A DNA stretch of 7,695 nt from Modestobacter sp. (GCA_025965635.1 JAOPWO010000263.1:1-7695); one strand, 5' to 3'; counted from the first letter of the stretch, positions 1 through 6,047 are shown. A program made the numbers and translations. The notes: generated by a model from the letters alone, not told the origin.

Positions 1-575
1 GTGCCCCGGCGACCACCGCCGCGGGCGCGGAGCCGCCCGCCGGCGGCACGCCGACCGCGACCAGCCAGCCGGCGGACGACGGCGAGAGCGGTGGCAGTGC
101 CGACAGCGGTGATGGTGACGACGGCGGCGCGCCGGCCTTCCCCGGTGACACGTCGGCCGACAGCGCCGAGCCCGTCGATCCGGCCGGGCTGACGGTGACC
201 GACGTCCGGCTCGCCGGCCACGACGGCTTCGACCGCGTCGTCCTGGACGTGGGCGGGCAGGGCACTCCCGGGTGGGAGGTGCAGTACGTCGACGGCGCCA
301 CCTCCGAGGGCACCGGCGCTCCGGTCGACCTGGCCGGGCCGGCCTACCTGCGGGTCGTCCTCACCGGCGTGACGTACCCCTACGAGTCCGGGCTGGCCGA
401 GCGTCCCCGCGGCGCTGTGCCGACCGCCGGGACCGACGCCGTCACCGGCGTCTGGTACGACGGCACCTTCGAGGGGCAGGCGCTGGCCTACATCGGGACG
501 ACGGGGGAGCAGCCGTTCCGGGTGTACGCGCTCGGGGACCCGACCCGGGTGGTCGTCGAGGTCGCCACGGGCTGA
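1..575 (+). CDS. AMIN-like domain (lipo)protein, 5' end cut by window edge
   Basis: The reading frame is open from base 3 to the TGA at 573-575, giving 190 visible residues; the start lies outside the window. Residues 1 to about 62 are a low-complexity linker rich in Ala, Gly, Thr, Pro, Asp and Ser, as seen between a lipoprotein signal and a folded domain. Residues about 64-188 form a compact beta-rich domain with the spacing I know from actinobacterial AMIN-like proteins: TDVRLAGHDGFDRVVLDV, then PGWEVQYVDG, LRVVLTGVTYP, VWYDGTFEGQALAYIG and FRVYALGDPTRVVVEV at the end. The family is mostly annotated as secreted or lipid-anchored with no known reaction; related AMIN domains bind cell-envelope polymers, so envelope binding is only an inference. 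The internal GTG at 195 is inside the domain and should not be used as the start. The gene converges on the lipoprotein gene at 582-911 with only 6 bases between stops. Confidence 0.85.
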   Translation, partial: APATTAAGAEPPAGGTPTATSQPADDGESGGSADSGDGDDGGAPAFPGDTSADSAEPVDPAGLTVTDVRLAGHDGFDRVVLDVGGQGTPGWEVQYVDGATSEGTGAPVDLAGPAYLRVVLTGVTYPYESGLAERPRGAVPTAGTDAVTGVWYDGTFEGQALAYIGTTGEQPFRVYALGDPTRVVVEVATG

Positions 576-587
576 CCGGCGTCAGCC
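570..587. terminator. Hairpin spanning two convergent stop codons
   Basis: GGCTGAC (570-576) and GTCAGCC (581-587) are perfect 7-bp complements around a CGGC loop. The stem contains the TGA of the plus-strand AMIN-like gene and lies against the stop of the minus-strand lipoprotein gene (582-584). There is no T-tract on either side, so it would be a hairpin-only bidirectional terminator of the kind proposed in actinobacteria. The dyad is seen directly; the role is inferred. Confidence 0.5.
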
Positions 588-911
588 GAGGCGGGCGGTC
601 AGCTCCACGGAGTCGTCGGTGACCGTGGTGCAGGTCAGCGACAGGGGTCCGGCCGAGACGCTCTCGCCCTGGGCGCAGGACACGCTGGCGTCGCCCACCG
701 ACAGGCTCGCCCGGCCGTCCTGGACGCCGCCGAACGCGAGGGAGGTGCCGAGGATCTCGGCCTCGGCCTCCGAGCCGGTCAGCGTGGCCGTGCACTGGCT
801 GCCCGAGCAGCTCACGTTCTGGGAGGAGAAGCTGCAGCCGGTCAGTGGCAGCACGAGGAGGGCGGCGGCCGTAGTCAGCCCGGCGGCGCGGCGAGTCAGC
901 GGGAAGGCCAT
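582..911 (-). CDS. Small secreted lipoprotein, unknown function
   Basis: This is a 109-residue protein with a textbook lipoprotein signal: Arg7-Arg8, a hydrophobic stretch from about 9 to 22, and the lipobox L23-T-G-C26. The mature part of about 84 residues has four more cysteines (35, 40, 79, 94), enough for two disulphides in an extracytoplasmic beta-type domain, and many Ser/Thr residues. It should be lipid-anchored on the outer face of the membrane. I recognise no family. It starts 17 bases after the stop of the metallophosphoesterase gene on the same strand, so the two are probably one transcript. The bases before the ATG are pyrimidine-rich on the coding strand and show no Shine-Dalgarno sequence, so translation may depend on coupling with the upstream gene. 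The start is favoured because it places the signal peptide correctly. Confidence 0.8.
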   Translation of the reverse strand: MAFPLTRRAAGLTTAAALLVLPLTGCSFSSQNVSCSGSQCTATLTGSEAEAEILGTSLAFGGVQDGRASLSVGDASVSCAQGESVSAGPLSLTCTTVTDDSVELTARLG

Positions 912-928
912 GCCCGGAGGGTAGGGGT

Positions 929-2437
929 TCAGCCGGGAGGCGTGGGCGAGGTGGGTGGGGACGTGCCGTCCGGTCCGTCGACGGAGTCCCCGTCGCCGGT
1001 CGGCAGCGGCGCCACGTAGCTGCGCTGGATGGTGACCTCGGCCTGGCCGAGCCCGCCCAGGGTGATCTCGTCGTAGGCGGTGAGCTCGCCGGTCGTGCGG
1101 TCGATGTAGAGCAGCGTGCAGCTCAGCGGCGTGGGGTCCTCGCCCTGCAGGCCGCGGAGTCCGGCTCCGCCCGTGGAGCCCTCGACCATCAGCCGGGTGC
1201 CCGCGTCGAGCACCTCGACGTCGCGTTCGTGGGTGTGGCCGGCCAGCACCAGCGGCACGGCACCGTCCAGGGGTGCGGCGGCCTTGGGGTCGTGCACCAG
1301 GGCGATCGCGGGGGGCGTGGGCAGCGTGGCGACGAAGGCGACCAGCTCCTCACCGTTGGCCTCCAGGCTCTCCTGGGCCGCCTCGGAGTCCTTGTCCGGG
1401 GTGAAGCGCGGATCGGCGGCGCCGACCACGGTGAGCCCGGCGACGGTCACCGCCGAGTCGTCGAGCACGGTGGTGTTCGGCTGGGCGGCGACCGCGGCGG
1501 CGGTGACGGCCGAGTCGTGGTTGCCGCGGATGTAGACGTAGGGCACACCGAGCGCGCCGACGGCGGACAGCAGTTGGTTCTCCGGCACGCTGCCCCAGTC
1601 GGTGATGTCGCCGGTGTCCAGCACCGCGTCCACGTCGAACTGCGCCACGACCTCGCTCATCAGGTCGAATCCGGAGGGCGCCAGGTGCAGGTCCGAGACG
1701 TGCAGCACCGCCACCGTGTCGGCGGAGCCGCCCGGGTCGGGGAGCGCGGACACCGCCGAGTACAGGGTGCTGACGTTCGCGACCAGGTCCTCGAGGGACG
1801 CTCGGTAGGCGTCGAAGCGGGCGACGATGTCCTCCGCGCTCCCGATCAGGCTGTTGGCGTTGACCAGCAGCCCGGTGTACGTGGGCTGGGACAGGGCCTC
1901 CGGCCGCCAGGTGACCGCGCCGAGCCCGGCGGTGCCGGTGACCAGCGCCGCGGCCAGACCGAGGGCGATCACTGGTTCGCGGCGGCGCCGGAGGACCACC
2001 AGCGAGGTGAGCGCGGCTCCGCCGAGCGCGGCGGCGCCCGTCGTCCAGGCCAGCCGGACGACGGCGGACCGCAGGTCGTCGCTCACCGTGTCCACGACAC
2101 CGTCGAGCTGGGTCGGGTCGTTGGCCAGGCTGAGCACGCGTACCTGGTCGACCCGGCGGAGCTGGACGTCCAACCGGAGCGGCCCGTCGTAGGCGTCGAC
2201 GGCGAGTGCGCCCAGCGGCGGGATCTCCAGCTGTGCCCCGCCACCGGTCGGCCGGAAGGAGACGGTGGCGTCGAACGGCCCGATCGGTGCCTCGACGTGC
2301 GCGAACAGGACCACGCCCAGCACCGCTCCGACGGTGGCGACCAGCACCCGGACCGCCCAGCGCACGCTGCGGCGGCGGCCGTCCCCGCGGGCAGGGGCCG
2401 CCTCCACCGGGAGCTCGGATGCGGCGGGTCCGGTCAT
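929..2437 (-). CDS. Membrane-anchored metallophosphoesterase
   Basis: This 502-residue protein carries a calcineurin-like phosphoesterase domain at about 242-425. The metal-binding series is complete and in order: SDLH (D249, H251), DTGD (D277), GNHD (N306, H307), VHDP (H382) and GHTH (H401, H403). Such enzymes hydrolyse phosphate esters with two metal ions; the substrate cannot be told from sequence. Upstream there is an Arg-rich cytoplasmic start, a membrane segment at about 27-47, a beta-rich stretch of about 80 residues, then two further membrane segments at about 132-149 and 155-175, and a linker with coiled-coil-like spacing (about 196-230). With a cytoplasmic N-terminus and three spans, the catalytic domain would face outside. 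The tail (about 478-502) is Asp/Ser/Pro/Thr-rich and probably disordered. It lies 54 bases after gtrA-like and 17 before the lipoprotein gene, all on one strand. No Shine-Dalgarno is visible; a TAGCCT box lies 8 bases before the ATG, so leaderless transcription is possible but lacks a clear -35. Confidence 0.9.
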   Translation of the reverse strand: MTGPAASELPVEAAPARGDGRRRSVRWAVRVLVATVGAVLGVVLFAHVEAPIGPFDATVSFRPTGGGAQLEIPPLGALAVDAYDGPLRLDVQLRRVDQVRVLSLANDPTQLDGVVDTVSDDLRSAVVRLAWTTGAAALGGAALTSLVVLRRRREPVIALGLAAALVTGTAGLGAVTWRPEALSQPTYTGLLVNANSLIGSAEDIVARFDAYRASLEDLVANVSTLYSAVSALPDPGGSADTVAVLHVSDLHLAPSGFDLMSEVVAQFDVDAVLDTGDITDWGSVPENQLLSAVGALGVPYVYIRGNHDSAVTAAAVAAQPNTTVLDDSAVTVAGLTVVGAADPRFTPDKDSEAAQESLEANGEELVAFVATLPTPPAIALVHDPKAAAPLDGAVPLVLAGHTHERDVEVLDAGTRLMVEGSTGGAGLRGLQGEDPTPLSCTLLYIDRTTGELTAYDEITLGGLGQAEVTIQRSYVAPLPTGDGDSVDGPDGTSPPTSPTPPG

Positions 2438-2491
2438 CGGCGCCCAGGCTAGTGAGCGCCGGGGGCGGCCCGGGTGGTCAGCCGCGGGGTC

Positions 2492-3025
2492 TCACCCTTC
2501 GCGGGTGCTGCCGGTCGAGAAGACCCAGGCGCGCAGCGCCACGAAGCGGATGGCGCCGATGGCGCCGGTGACGGCGATGACCAGGCCGATCTGGGCGAAG
2601 GCGTGGACATCGCCGAACAGGGTGCTGAAGCCGGCCAGGGACATCGAGGTGGCGATGAGCCCGATGGCCGCGAGCCCGCCGCCCTCCCACTGGGCGGTGA
2701 ACCAGGTGACCTCACGCCCGGCGTGGAAGGTGAGCCGCCGGTGCAGCTCGTTGGCCAGGACCGTGGTGGCGATCGCGCCGACGAGGTTGGCGATCTGGTC
2801 GCCCAACCCGTCGAGGGCCAGGAACAGCCCGCTGTACACCAGCGTGGTCAGCCCGCCCACGAACACGAAACGGGCGAACTGGCCGAGGGTGTCGTCTCCG
2901 CGCAGGTGCTCGCGGGCGTGCCGGAGGGCGTCGGTCACCCGGTCGGGCCCGGCTTCCGGCGCGTCCGGCACCTGGCCGTCCACGCCGGCCAGGTGACTCC
3001 GGCGGAGGACTGACGGGCAGGTCAC
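2492..3025 (-). CDS. GtrA-family membrane protein
   Basis: This is a 177-residue protein starting at the GTG 3025-3023. That start is chosen because an AGGAGG sits 7 bases upstream, while the in-frame extension to 3148 reads as arbitrary non-coding sequence. The first 48 residues are a charged cytoplasmic stretch. From about 49 to 170 there are four membrane segments (about 51-72, 77-96, 115-136, 142-165) with GtrA-type signatures: QFARFVFVGGLTT entering the first helix, NELHRRLTF after the second and RFVALRAWVF after the fourth. GtrA proteins are small four-helix membrane proteins proposed to flip or help translocate lipid-linked sugars for cell-surface glycans. No glycosyltransferase is adjacent here, so its partner is unknown. 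It is the first gene of a probable three-gene minus-strand unit with the metallophosphoesterase and the lipoprotein, and is divergent from the Rieske gene. Confidence 0.88.
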   Translation of the reverse strand: MTCPSVLRRSHLAGVDGQVPDAPEAGPDRVTDALRHAREHLRGDDTLGQFARFVFVGGLTTLVYSGLFLALDGLGDQIANLVGAIATTVLANELHRRLTFHAGREVTWFTAQWEGGGLAAIGLIATSMSLAGFSTLFGDVHAFAQIGLVIAVTGAIGAIRFVALRAWVFSTGSTREG

Positions 3026-3032
3026 CGGAGCT

Positions 3033-3038
3033 CCTCCT
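3033..3038 (-). promoter_or_regulatory. Ribosome-binding site that fixes the GtrA start
   Basis: The minus strand reads AGGAGG here, a full match to the anti-Shine-Dalgarno core, 7 bases before the GTG at 3025. It decides between this start and the much longer ORF beginning at 3148. Confidence 0.8.
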
Positions 3039-3154
3039 GACGGTCTAGCGGGTGGACGCGGGCAGCAGTGCTCCACCGTTCGTTGCTTGCAGGAACCATT
3101 GTCCGGCCCAGCATGTTCCCTGTGCGTGCCCCGTTCCATCCGTGACACGCCTCA

Positions 3155-3193
3155 CCCCGTCCACGTCGTGACCAGACCGTCACGTCCACGGGG
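3155..3193. promoter_or_regulatory. Nested inverted repeat in divergent intergenic
   Basis: An inner dyad CGTGAC (3167-3172) / GTCACG (3179-3184) is separated by 6 bases and flanked by an outer dyad CCCCGT (3155-3160) / ACGGGG (3188-3193). It lies between the divergent gtrA-like gene and the Rieske gene, 71 bases before the latter's ATG. It could be a repressor or activator site serving one or both genes. The symmetry is seen directly; the function is inferred. Confidence 0.4.
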
Positions 3194-3218
3194 GCGCGCG
3201 GGAACGGTGAGGACTCCT

Positions 3219-3250
3219 CCGGTCGAGCGGGTTCCGCGCGGCTCGACCGG
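3219..3250. promoter_or_regulatory. 10-bp inverted repeat just upstream of the Rieske gene
   Basis: CCGGTCGAGC (3219-3228) and GCTCGACCGG (3241-3250) are exact reverse complements with a 12-base spacer; the right arm ends 13 bases before the ATG at 3264 and 3 bases before the GGGGAGG ribosome-binding site. The arms are 22 bp apart centre to centre, about two helical turns, which suits a dimeric regulator. As RNA it would be a stable hairpin next to the ribosome-binding site. In DNA this GC-rich, about one such repeat per window may arise by chance. Confidence 0.4.
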
Positions 3251-3263
3251 GTAGGGGAGGCCC

Positions 3264-4151
3264 ATGAGCCTGCTGGGTGTGCTGGACCGCATCGCCGACC
3301 TGCCGACCATCGACCGGGCCATCGAGCCGGCCCGCAAGGCGGTCAACGCCGTGCTCCGCCCGCAGCTGGTCAGGGACGTACTGCACGGCAGTTGGCTCGG
3401 CCACCCCCTGCACCCGGTGCTGGCCCAGGTGCCGGTGGGCACCTGGGTGTCCGCGGGGGTGCTCGACCTCGTCCCGGCCGCGCGGCCCGCCGCGGCGGTG
3501 CTCATCGGCACCGGTGTCGCCGCCGCTGTCCCGACGGCGCTGAGCGGCGCGGCGGACTGGTCGGAGCAGGACATCGGCGTACGGCGCCTGGGCGCGGTCC
3601 ACGCGGTCGCCAACAGCGTGGCGCTGGGCCTCTACGTCGGCTCGCTGGTGGCCCGGGCCAACGGCGCCGGCACGCTGGGGCGGGTGCTGTCCTACACCGG
3701 GCTCGGGCTGGCCGGCGCTTCCGCGGCGATCGGCGGGCACATGTCGTACGCGCAGTCGTCGGGCGCCTCGCACGCGGCGACCACGGCCCGCACGCTGACG
3801 CACGAGTGGATCGACCTGGGCCCGCTGGACGACTTGGCCGAGGGGCGACCCACCTCGCGCACGGGGGAGGGGCAGGGCGCGCCCGTCCCGCTGGCCGTGG
3901 TGCGCCGCGGCCACGAGGTCGACGTCTTCATCAGCGCCTGCTCCCACCTGGGCGGGCCGCTGGCCGAGGGGACGGTCGAGGACGTCCGCGGCCACGAGTG
4001 CCTGGTCTGCCCCTGGCACGGCTCGGCGTTCGACGTGGGCAACGGGCAGCCGCGCCGCGGCCCGGCCGCCAACCCGCAGGAGAAGCTCGACGTCCGGTAC
4101 GAGGCCGGGCGCGTCTTCGCCCGGCTGGCGGGACGCCACCTCGGGGGCTGA
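3264..4151 (+). CDS. DUF2231-Rieske [2Fe-2S] membrane fusion protein
   Basis: This 295-residue protein has two parts. Residues about 35-165 match the DUF2231 type: the opening LHGSWLGHPLHPVL with conserved His41, His47 and His50, then four hydrophobic segments (about 53-70, 75-93, 110-129, 140-159). Residues about 183-292 are a Rieske domain with both cluster motifs complete: C226-S-H228-LGGPL and C249-PW-H252-G. Two Cys and two His bind a [2Fe-2S] cluster, so the protein probably passes electrons at the membrane. In this family the Rieske part is found alone or, as here, joined to DUF2231; the partner is not known. No oxygenase, reductase or cytochrome gene is next to it. The ATG is preceded by GGGGAGG with a short 3-base gap. 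Upstream lies the divergent regulatory region; downstream a hairpin at 4160-4181. Confidence 0.9.
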   Translation: MSLLGVLDRIADLPTIDRAIEPARKAVNAVLRPQLVRDVLHGSWLGHPLHPVLAQVPVGTWVSAGVLDLVPAARPAAAVLIGTGVAAAVPTALSGAADWSEQDIGVRRLGAVHAVANSVALGLYVGSLVARANGAGTLGRVLSYTGLGLAGASAAIGGHMSYAQSSGASHAATTARTLTHEWIDLGPLDDLAEGRPTSRTGEGQGAPVPLAVVRRGHEVDVFISACSHLGGPLAEGTVEDVRGHECLVCPWHGSAFDVGNGQPRRGPAANPQEKLDVRYEAGRVFARLAGRHLGG

Positions 4152-4159
4152 TCGTCCTG

Positions 4160-4181
4160 CGCTCCGTCCCCGTGCGGAGCG
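4160..4181 (+). terminator. Hairpin after the Rieske gene
   Basis: CGCTCCG (4160-4166) pairs perfectly with CGGAGCG (4175-4181) around an 8-base loop, starting 8 bases after the TGA of the Rieske gene. There is no T-tract. Its position right after a stop supports a terminator; the GTG proposed as the old start of the next lipoprotein gene (4172) falls inside the loop. Confidence 0.5.
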
Positions 4182-4499
4182 GCCGCAGCGCTGGGAGCCC
4201 TCGGGTTGCTGGTCGCCGGCTGCGGAGCCGGGAGCGAGCAGCCTCCCCGGGCCGGTTCTTCGACGCAGTCGACCGCCGGCCAGGCTGCACGCCGAGGAGT
4301 GCGCAGTCGCGGCGGTGCTCGACGTGGTCGGGATCGCGGTGACCGAGCTCGCGTCCACGCCGGACGGCGGGCACCTGGCCGGGGCGGTGGTGTCGACCCG
4401 TCGGGCCGGCGACGAGCTGGTGGAGGTGGCGGCGCGGTCCCGCAACGCGACGCGCACCGGGCGGCGCTGGGGGAGCTGGTTGACCGGGTCTGCGCCTGA
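4172..4499 (+). pseudogene. Frameshifted small lipoprotein gene
   Basis: Three successive reading frames look coding. The frame ending at 4499 contains a hydrophobic signal core and lipobox, ALGALGLLVAGC, with the Cys codon at 4221-4223, then a Ser/Thr/Gly/Gln linker. It has no start codon before the core; the GTG at 4172 would supply a suitable MRSGRS beginning but is one base out of frame. Around 4265-4300 the sensible frame shifts by one base into HAEECAVAAVLDVVGIAVTE...AGDELVEVAARSRN. At about 4440-4460 it returns to the first frame, ending DAHRAALGELVDRVCA before TGA 4497-4499. Rejoined, it would be a lipoprotein of roughly 105 residues with an alpha-helical mature part of unknown function. 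Either it is a decayed gene or the sequence has small errors here; compensating changes argue for checking reads. No Shine-Dalgarno is visible upstream. Confidence 0.55.
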
Positions 4500-4506
4500 G
4501 CGGCGC
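4492..4506. terminator. Short hairpin between convergent stops
   Basis: GCGCC (4492-4496) pairs with GGCGC (4502-4506) around TGAGC, which includes the stop of the broken lipoprotein gene. It abuts the stop of the minus-strand gene at 4507. The layout is like the hairpin at 570-587 but the stem is only 5 bp, so it is weak evidence. Confidence 0.25.
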
Positions 4507-4794
4507 CTACTCCTCGTCCTCCTCGAACATCGCCACCAGCTCGTCGGCGGTGCACGCCACGTGCAGCGGCACGATCGAGACGGTCCACGACGGGCGCTGG
4601 TCGTCCACTGCGAGCGCGAGGTCCCAGGCGGCGCGGGCGGTGAGCGGGCCGAAGCAGGCGTCGTCCCCGTCGTCGCTGACGGCCACCTCGACCAGCCAGG
4701 TGTCGGAGAGGTCGGCGGCCAGCTCGGCGAAGTCGGGATCGGTGCCGTCCTCGGGTTCCGGGGAGTCTGCCTGGACGGGGTAGATGAGCGCCAT
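4507..4794 (-). CDS. Small acidic protein, unknown function
   Basis: This is a 95-residue protein beginning MALIYPVQADSPEPEDG. The ATG at 4794 is chosen over the longer frame to 4962 because GGGAAGG lies 6 bases before it and the upstream extension is low-quality sequence. It has 24 Asp/Glu residues, only two Arg (54, 67) and no Lys, so it is strongly acidic, ending MFEEDEE. It lacks a signal peptide or membrane segment and should be cytoplasmic. The pattern of alternating hydrophobic residues (TWLVEVAVS, WDLALAV, WTVSIVPLHV) suggests a small alpha/beta fold, perhaps a binding or inhibitor protein, but I recognise no family. It converges on the broken lipoprotein gene with 7 bases between stops and has no close partner upstream on its strand. 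Confidence 0.7.
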   Translation of the reverse strand: MALIYPVQADSPEPEDGTDPDFAELAADLSDTWLVEVAVSDDGDDACFGPLTARAAWDLALAVDDQRPSWTVSIVPLHVACTADELVAMFEEDEE

Positions 4795-5306
4795 GCCACA
4801 CCTTCCCAGAGCCAGGCGCACCGTCGGAGCACCGGCTCCACCGCATCGGGGAACCTGATCCTGGACATCGCGAGCAGCCGGTGACCACGTCGAGGCGTCG
4901 GCGACGCTGCTGCAGCGCGACGACGGGCCGTGCGTCGTCCAGGTCCACGGCGACCGGTGCACAGCGGCGAACTGCCCGCCGTGACGCCGGGCGGCGACCG
5001 CAGGGGCTCCCGCCGACGCCGGTCGGGAACTCGTCCGGACGCGGCAGCTCCGGAGGGCTGCTGACCGTCACCGGGGCGCTGCCGGGATCGCGCTAGCCCC
5101 GCAGCGGGCCGCAGATGTCCCCGCGTCGTCTCGTGGGGGCTCGAGGGTCTCCTGCACCCGCTGGGCCTCCGGTGGATGCAGAGGGCCACGTCGACCTGGG
5201 CATCCGCGGCGACACCGGACGGTCCACCCACCGTTTGCGGGACGGCCGCGCCCCGGGTCCAGGACGCCTGTCCCGGTGTGCTGGCCCGGCGTGCCACCCG
5301 GTGGGC
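4795..5306. other. 512 bp without a convincing gene
   Basis: All frames here are either broken or have the Arg/Pro-rich composition of shadow frames in GC-rich DNA. The one fragment that looks protein-like is plus-strand 4883-4984, reading DHVEASATLLQRDDGPCVV and on to GDRCTAANCPP then TGA; it has no start codon of its own (an in-frame TGA lies at 4856) and three cysteines. It may be the tail of a lost gene. The 15 or so bases next to 4794 hold the ribosome-binding site of the acidic protein gene. No promoter, RNA gene or repeat stands out in the rest. Confidence 0.5.
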
Positions 5307-5789
5307 TCACCGGAGCAGTGTCAGCACGGCGAGCACAACGGCGCCGGCAACGACGTCGAGGGCGATCGTGGCCGCGATCCGCTGCCGTGAGCGCGGGCCA
5401 CCTCCCCGCAGCACAGCGACCTGCACGGCGATGAGGTTGGCCAGGCACGCGATGAGTGCCAGCGGAACAGCGATCCGGGTGGGCCAGCCGAACAGGGCCG
5501 CGGTCACCACGACGACCAGTGCCGGTAGCGCCGCCTCGGCAACTGGCCAGGAGTGCCGGAGCGCCGAGCCCCAGGTCGCCAGTTCCGTGCTCACAACGGC
5601 GGCGTAGCCGTGCGCGAGCCACATCGAGGCCCCGTAGCCGAGGACGAGCAGGGCGAGCCGGCTCGCGCTGGACGAGGCGTACTCGGCGACGACGACCGCG
5701 ACGCTGATCGTCCCGTAGACGCTGGTCGTCCAGGCGGACCGGTCACCCCGCGGCCTCCCGGTCCTGGTACTCGTGCTTCCTCTGCCCAC
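5307..5789 (-). CDS. Multi-spanning membrane protein, N-terminus uncertain
   Basis: The open frame gives 160 residues with about five hydrophobic segments (about 23-41, 44-66, 83-101, 105-127, 140-159) and short loops such as RGGGPRSRQR between the fourth and fifth. It is an integral membrane protein; I recognise no named family and no catalytic motif. The frame's only start is GTG 5789, which has no Shine-Dalgarno sequence, and residues 1-18 (MGRGSTSTRTGRPRGDRS) use codons such as AGA, GGA and AGT unlike the rest. A much better start, GTG at 5746 behind GGGAGG with 7-base spacing, is one base out of frame. One extra base just after it would give a protein starting MT then RSAWTTSVYGTI. So the true gene is probably 5307-5746 with a one-base loss, or the N-terminus has decayed. 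It is divergent from the small gene at 6048. Confidence 0.65.
   Translation of the reverse strand: MGRGSTSTRTGRPRGDRSAWTTSVYGTISVAVVVAEYASSSASRLALLVLGYGASMWLAHGYAAVVSTELATWGSALRHSWPVAEAALPALVVVVTAALFGWPTRIAVPLALIACLANLIAVQVAVLRGGGPRSRQRIAATIALDVVAGAVVLAVLTLLR
5754..5759 (-). promoter_or_regulatory. Strong ribosome-binding site for an out-of-frame start
   Basis: The minus strand reads GGGAGG, then CCGCGGG, then GTG (5746-5744). This is the best initiation signal for the membrane protein gene, but the GTG frame is shifted by one relative to the coding frame ending at 5307. It supports a frame error or a recent indel at about 5738-5744. Confidence 0.5.
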
Positions 5790-6047
5790 CAGAACAGCGT
5801 GCCCGCCGCGGCTCGACCGGCCCGGCTCGGGGGAGCTAGGACGTCGGGGAGCACCGGTCGGCGGATCCGCGGAGCTCTGGGCCGGCAGGTTGTGCTCAGC
5901 GCCTCCCGTCGGTGCCAGGCGCCGGTGTCAGCAGAGGGCGCTCGAAGACCGGCTGGTGACTTTCGTCGTGATCCCGGAACTGTCGGTGGCAGTTTGTTAG
6001 ATCTCCGGCACACCCACACAGCGTCGTAGCAGCGAAGGAGGCAGGAC
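5790..6047. other. Divergent intergenic region
   Basis: These 258 bases separate the minus-strand membrane protein gene from the plus-strand gene at 6048 and should hold their promoters. I see no convincing -35/-10 pair. A small dyad AACTG (5978-5982) / CAGTT (5990-5994) with a 7-base spacer lies about 55 bases before the plus-strand start and is a weak operator candidate. The stretch 5975-6010 is noticeably less GC-rich than its surroundings, which suits a promoter. Confidence 0.35.
6035..6041 (+). promoter_or_regulatory. Ribosome-binding site of the 59-residue gene
   Basis: AAGGAGG with 6-base spacing to the ATG at 6048 is the strongest initiation signal on the plus strand of this window and is the main reason to call the short gene. 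Confidence 0.75.

Noticed and set aside
1..192. Plus-strand ORF starting at base 1
   Set aside because: It is out of frame with the AMIN-like protein, whose true frame runs through this stretch from base 3 as a low-complexity linker.
1229..2452. 407-codon plus-strand ORF
   Set aside because: Antisense shadow of the metallophosphoesterase, whose motifs are complete on the other strand; Gly/Arg/Gln-rich without any recognisable fold.
3807..3820. Possible extra domain between DUF2231 and Rieske parts
   Set aside because: The segment is only a short linker (EWIDLGPLDDL), common before Rieske domains.
3180..5297. 705-codon minus-strand ORF antisense to the Rieske gene
   Set aside because: Arg/Pro/Ala-rich composition typical of a shadow frame in GC-rich DNA; it overlaps intact genes on both strands and shows no domain.
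3237..5820. 14-base word CGCGGCTCGACCGG shared by 3237-3250 and 5807-5820
   Set aside because: At this base composition a few shared 14-mers are expected by chance in a window of this size, and the second copy lacks the partner arm of the inverted repeat.
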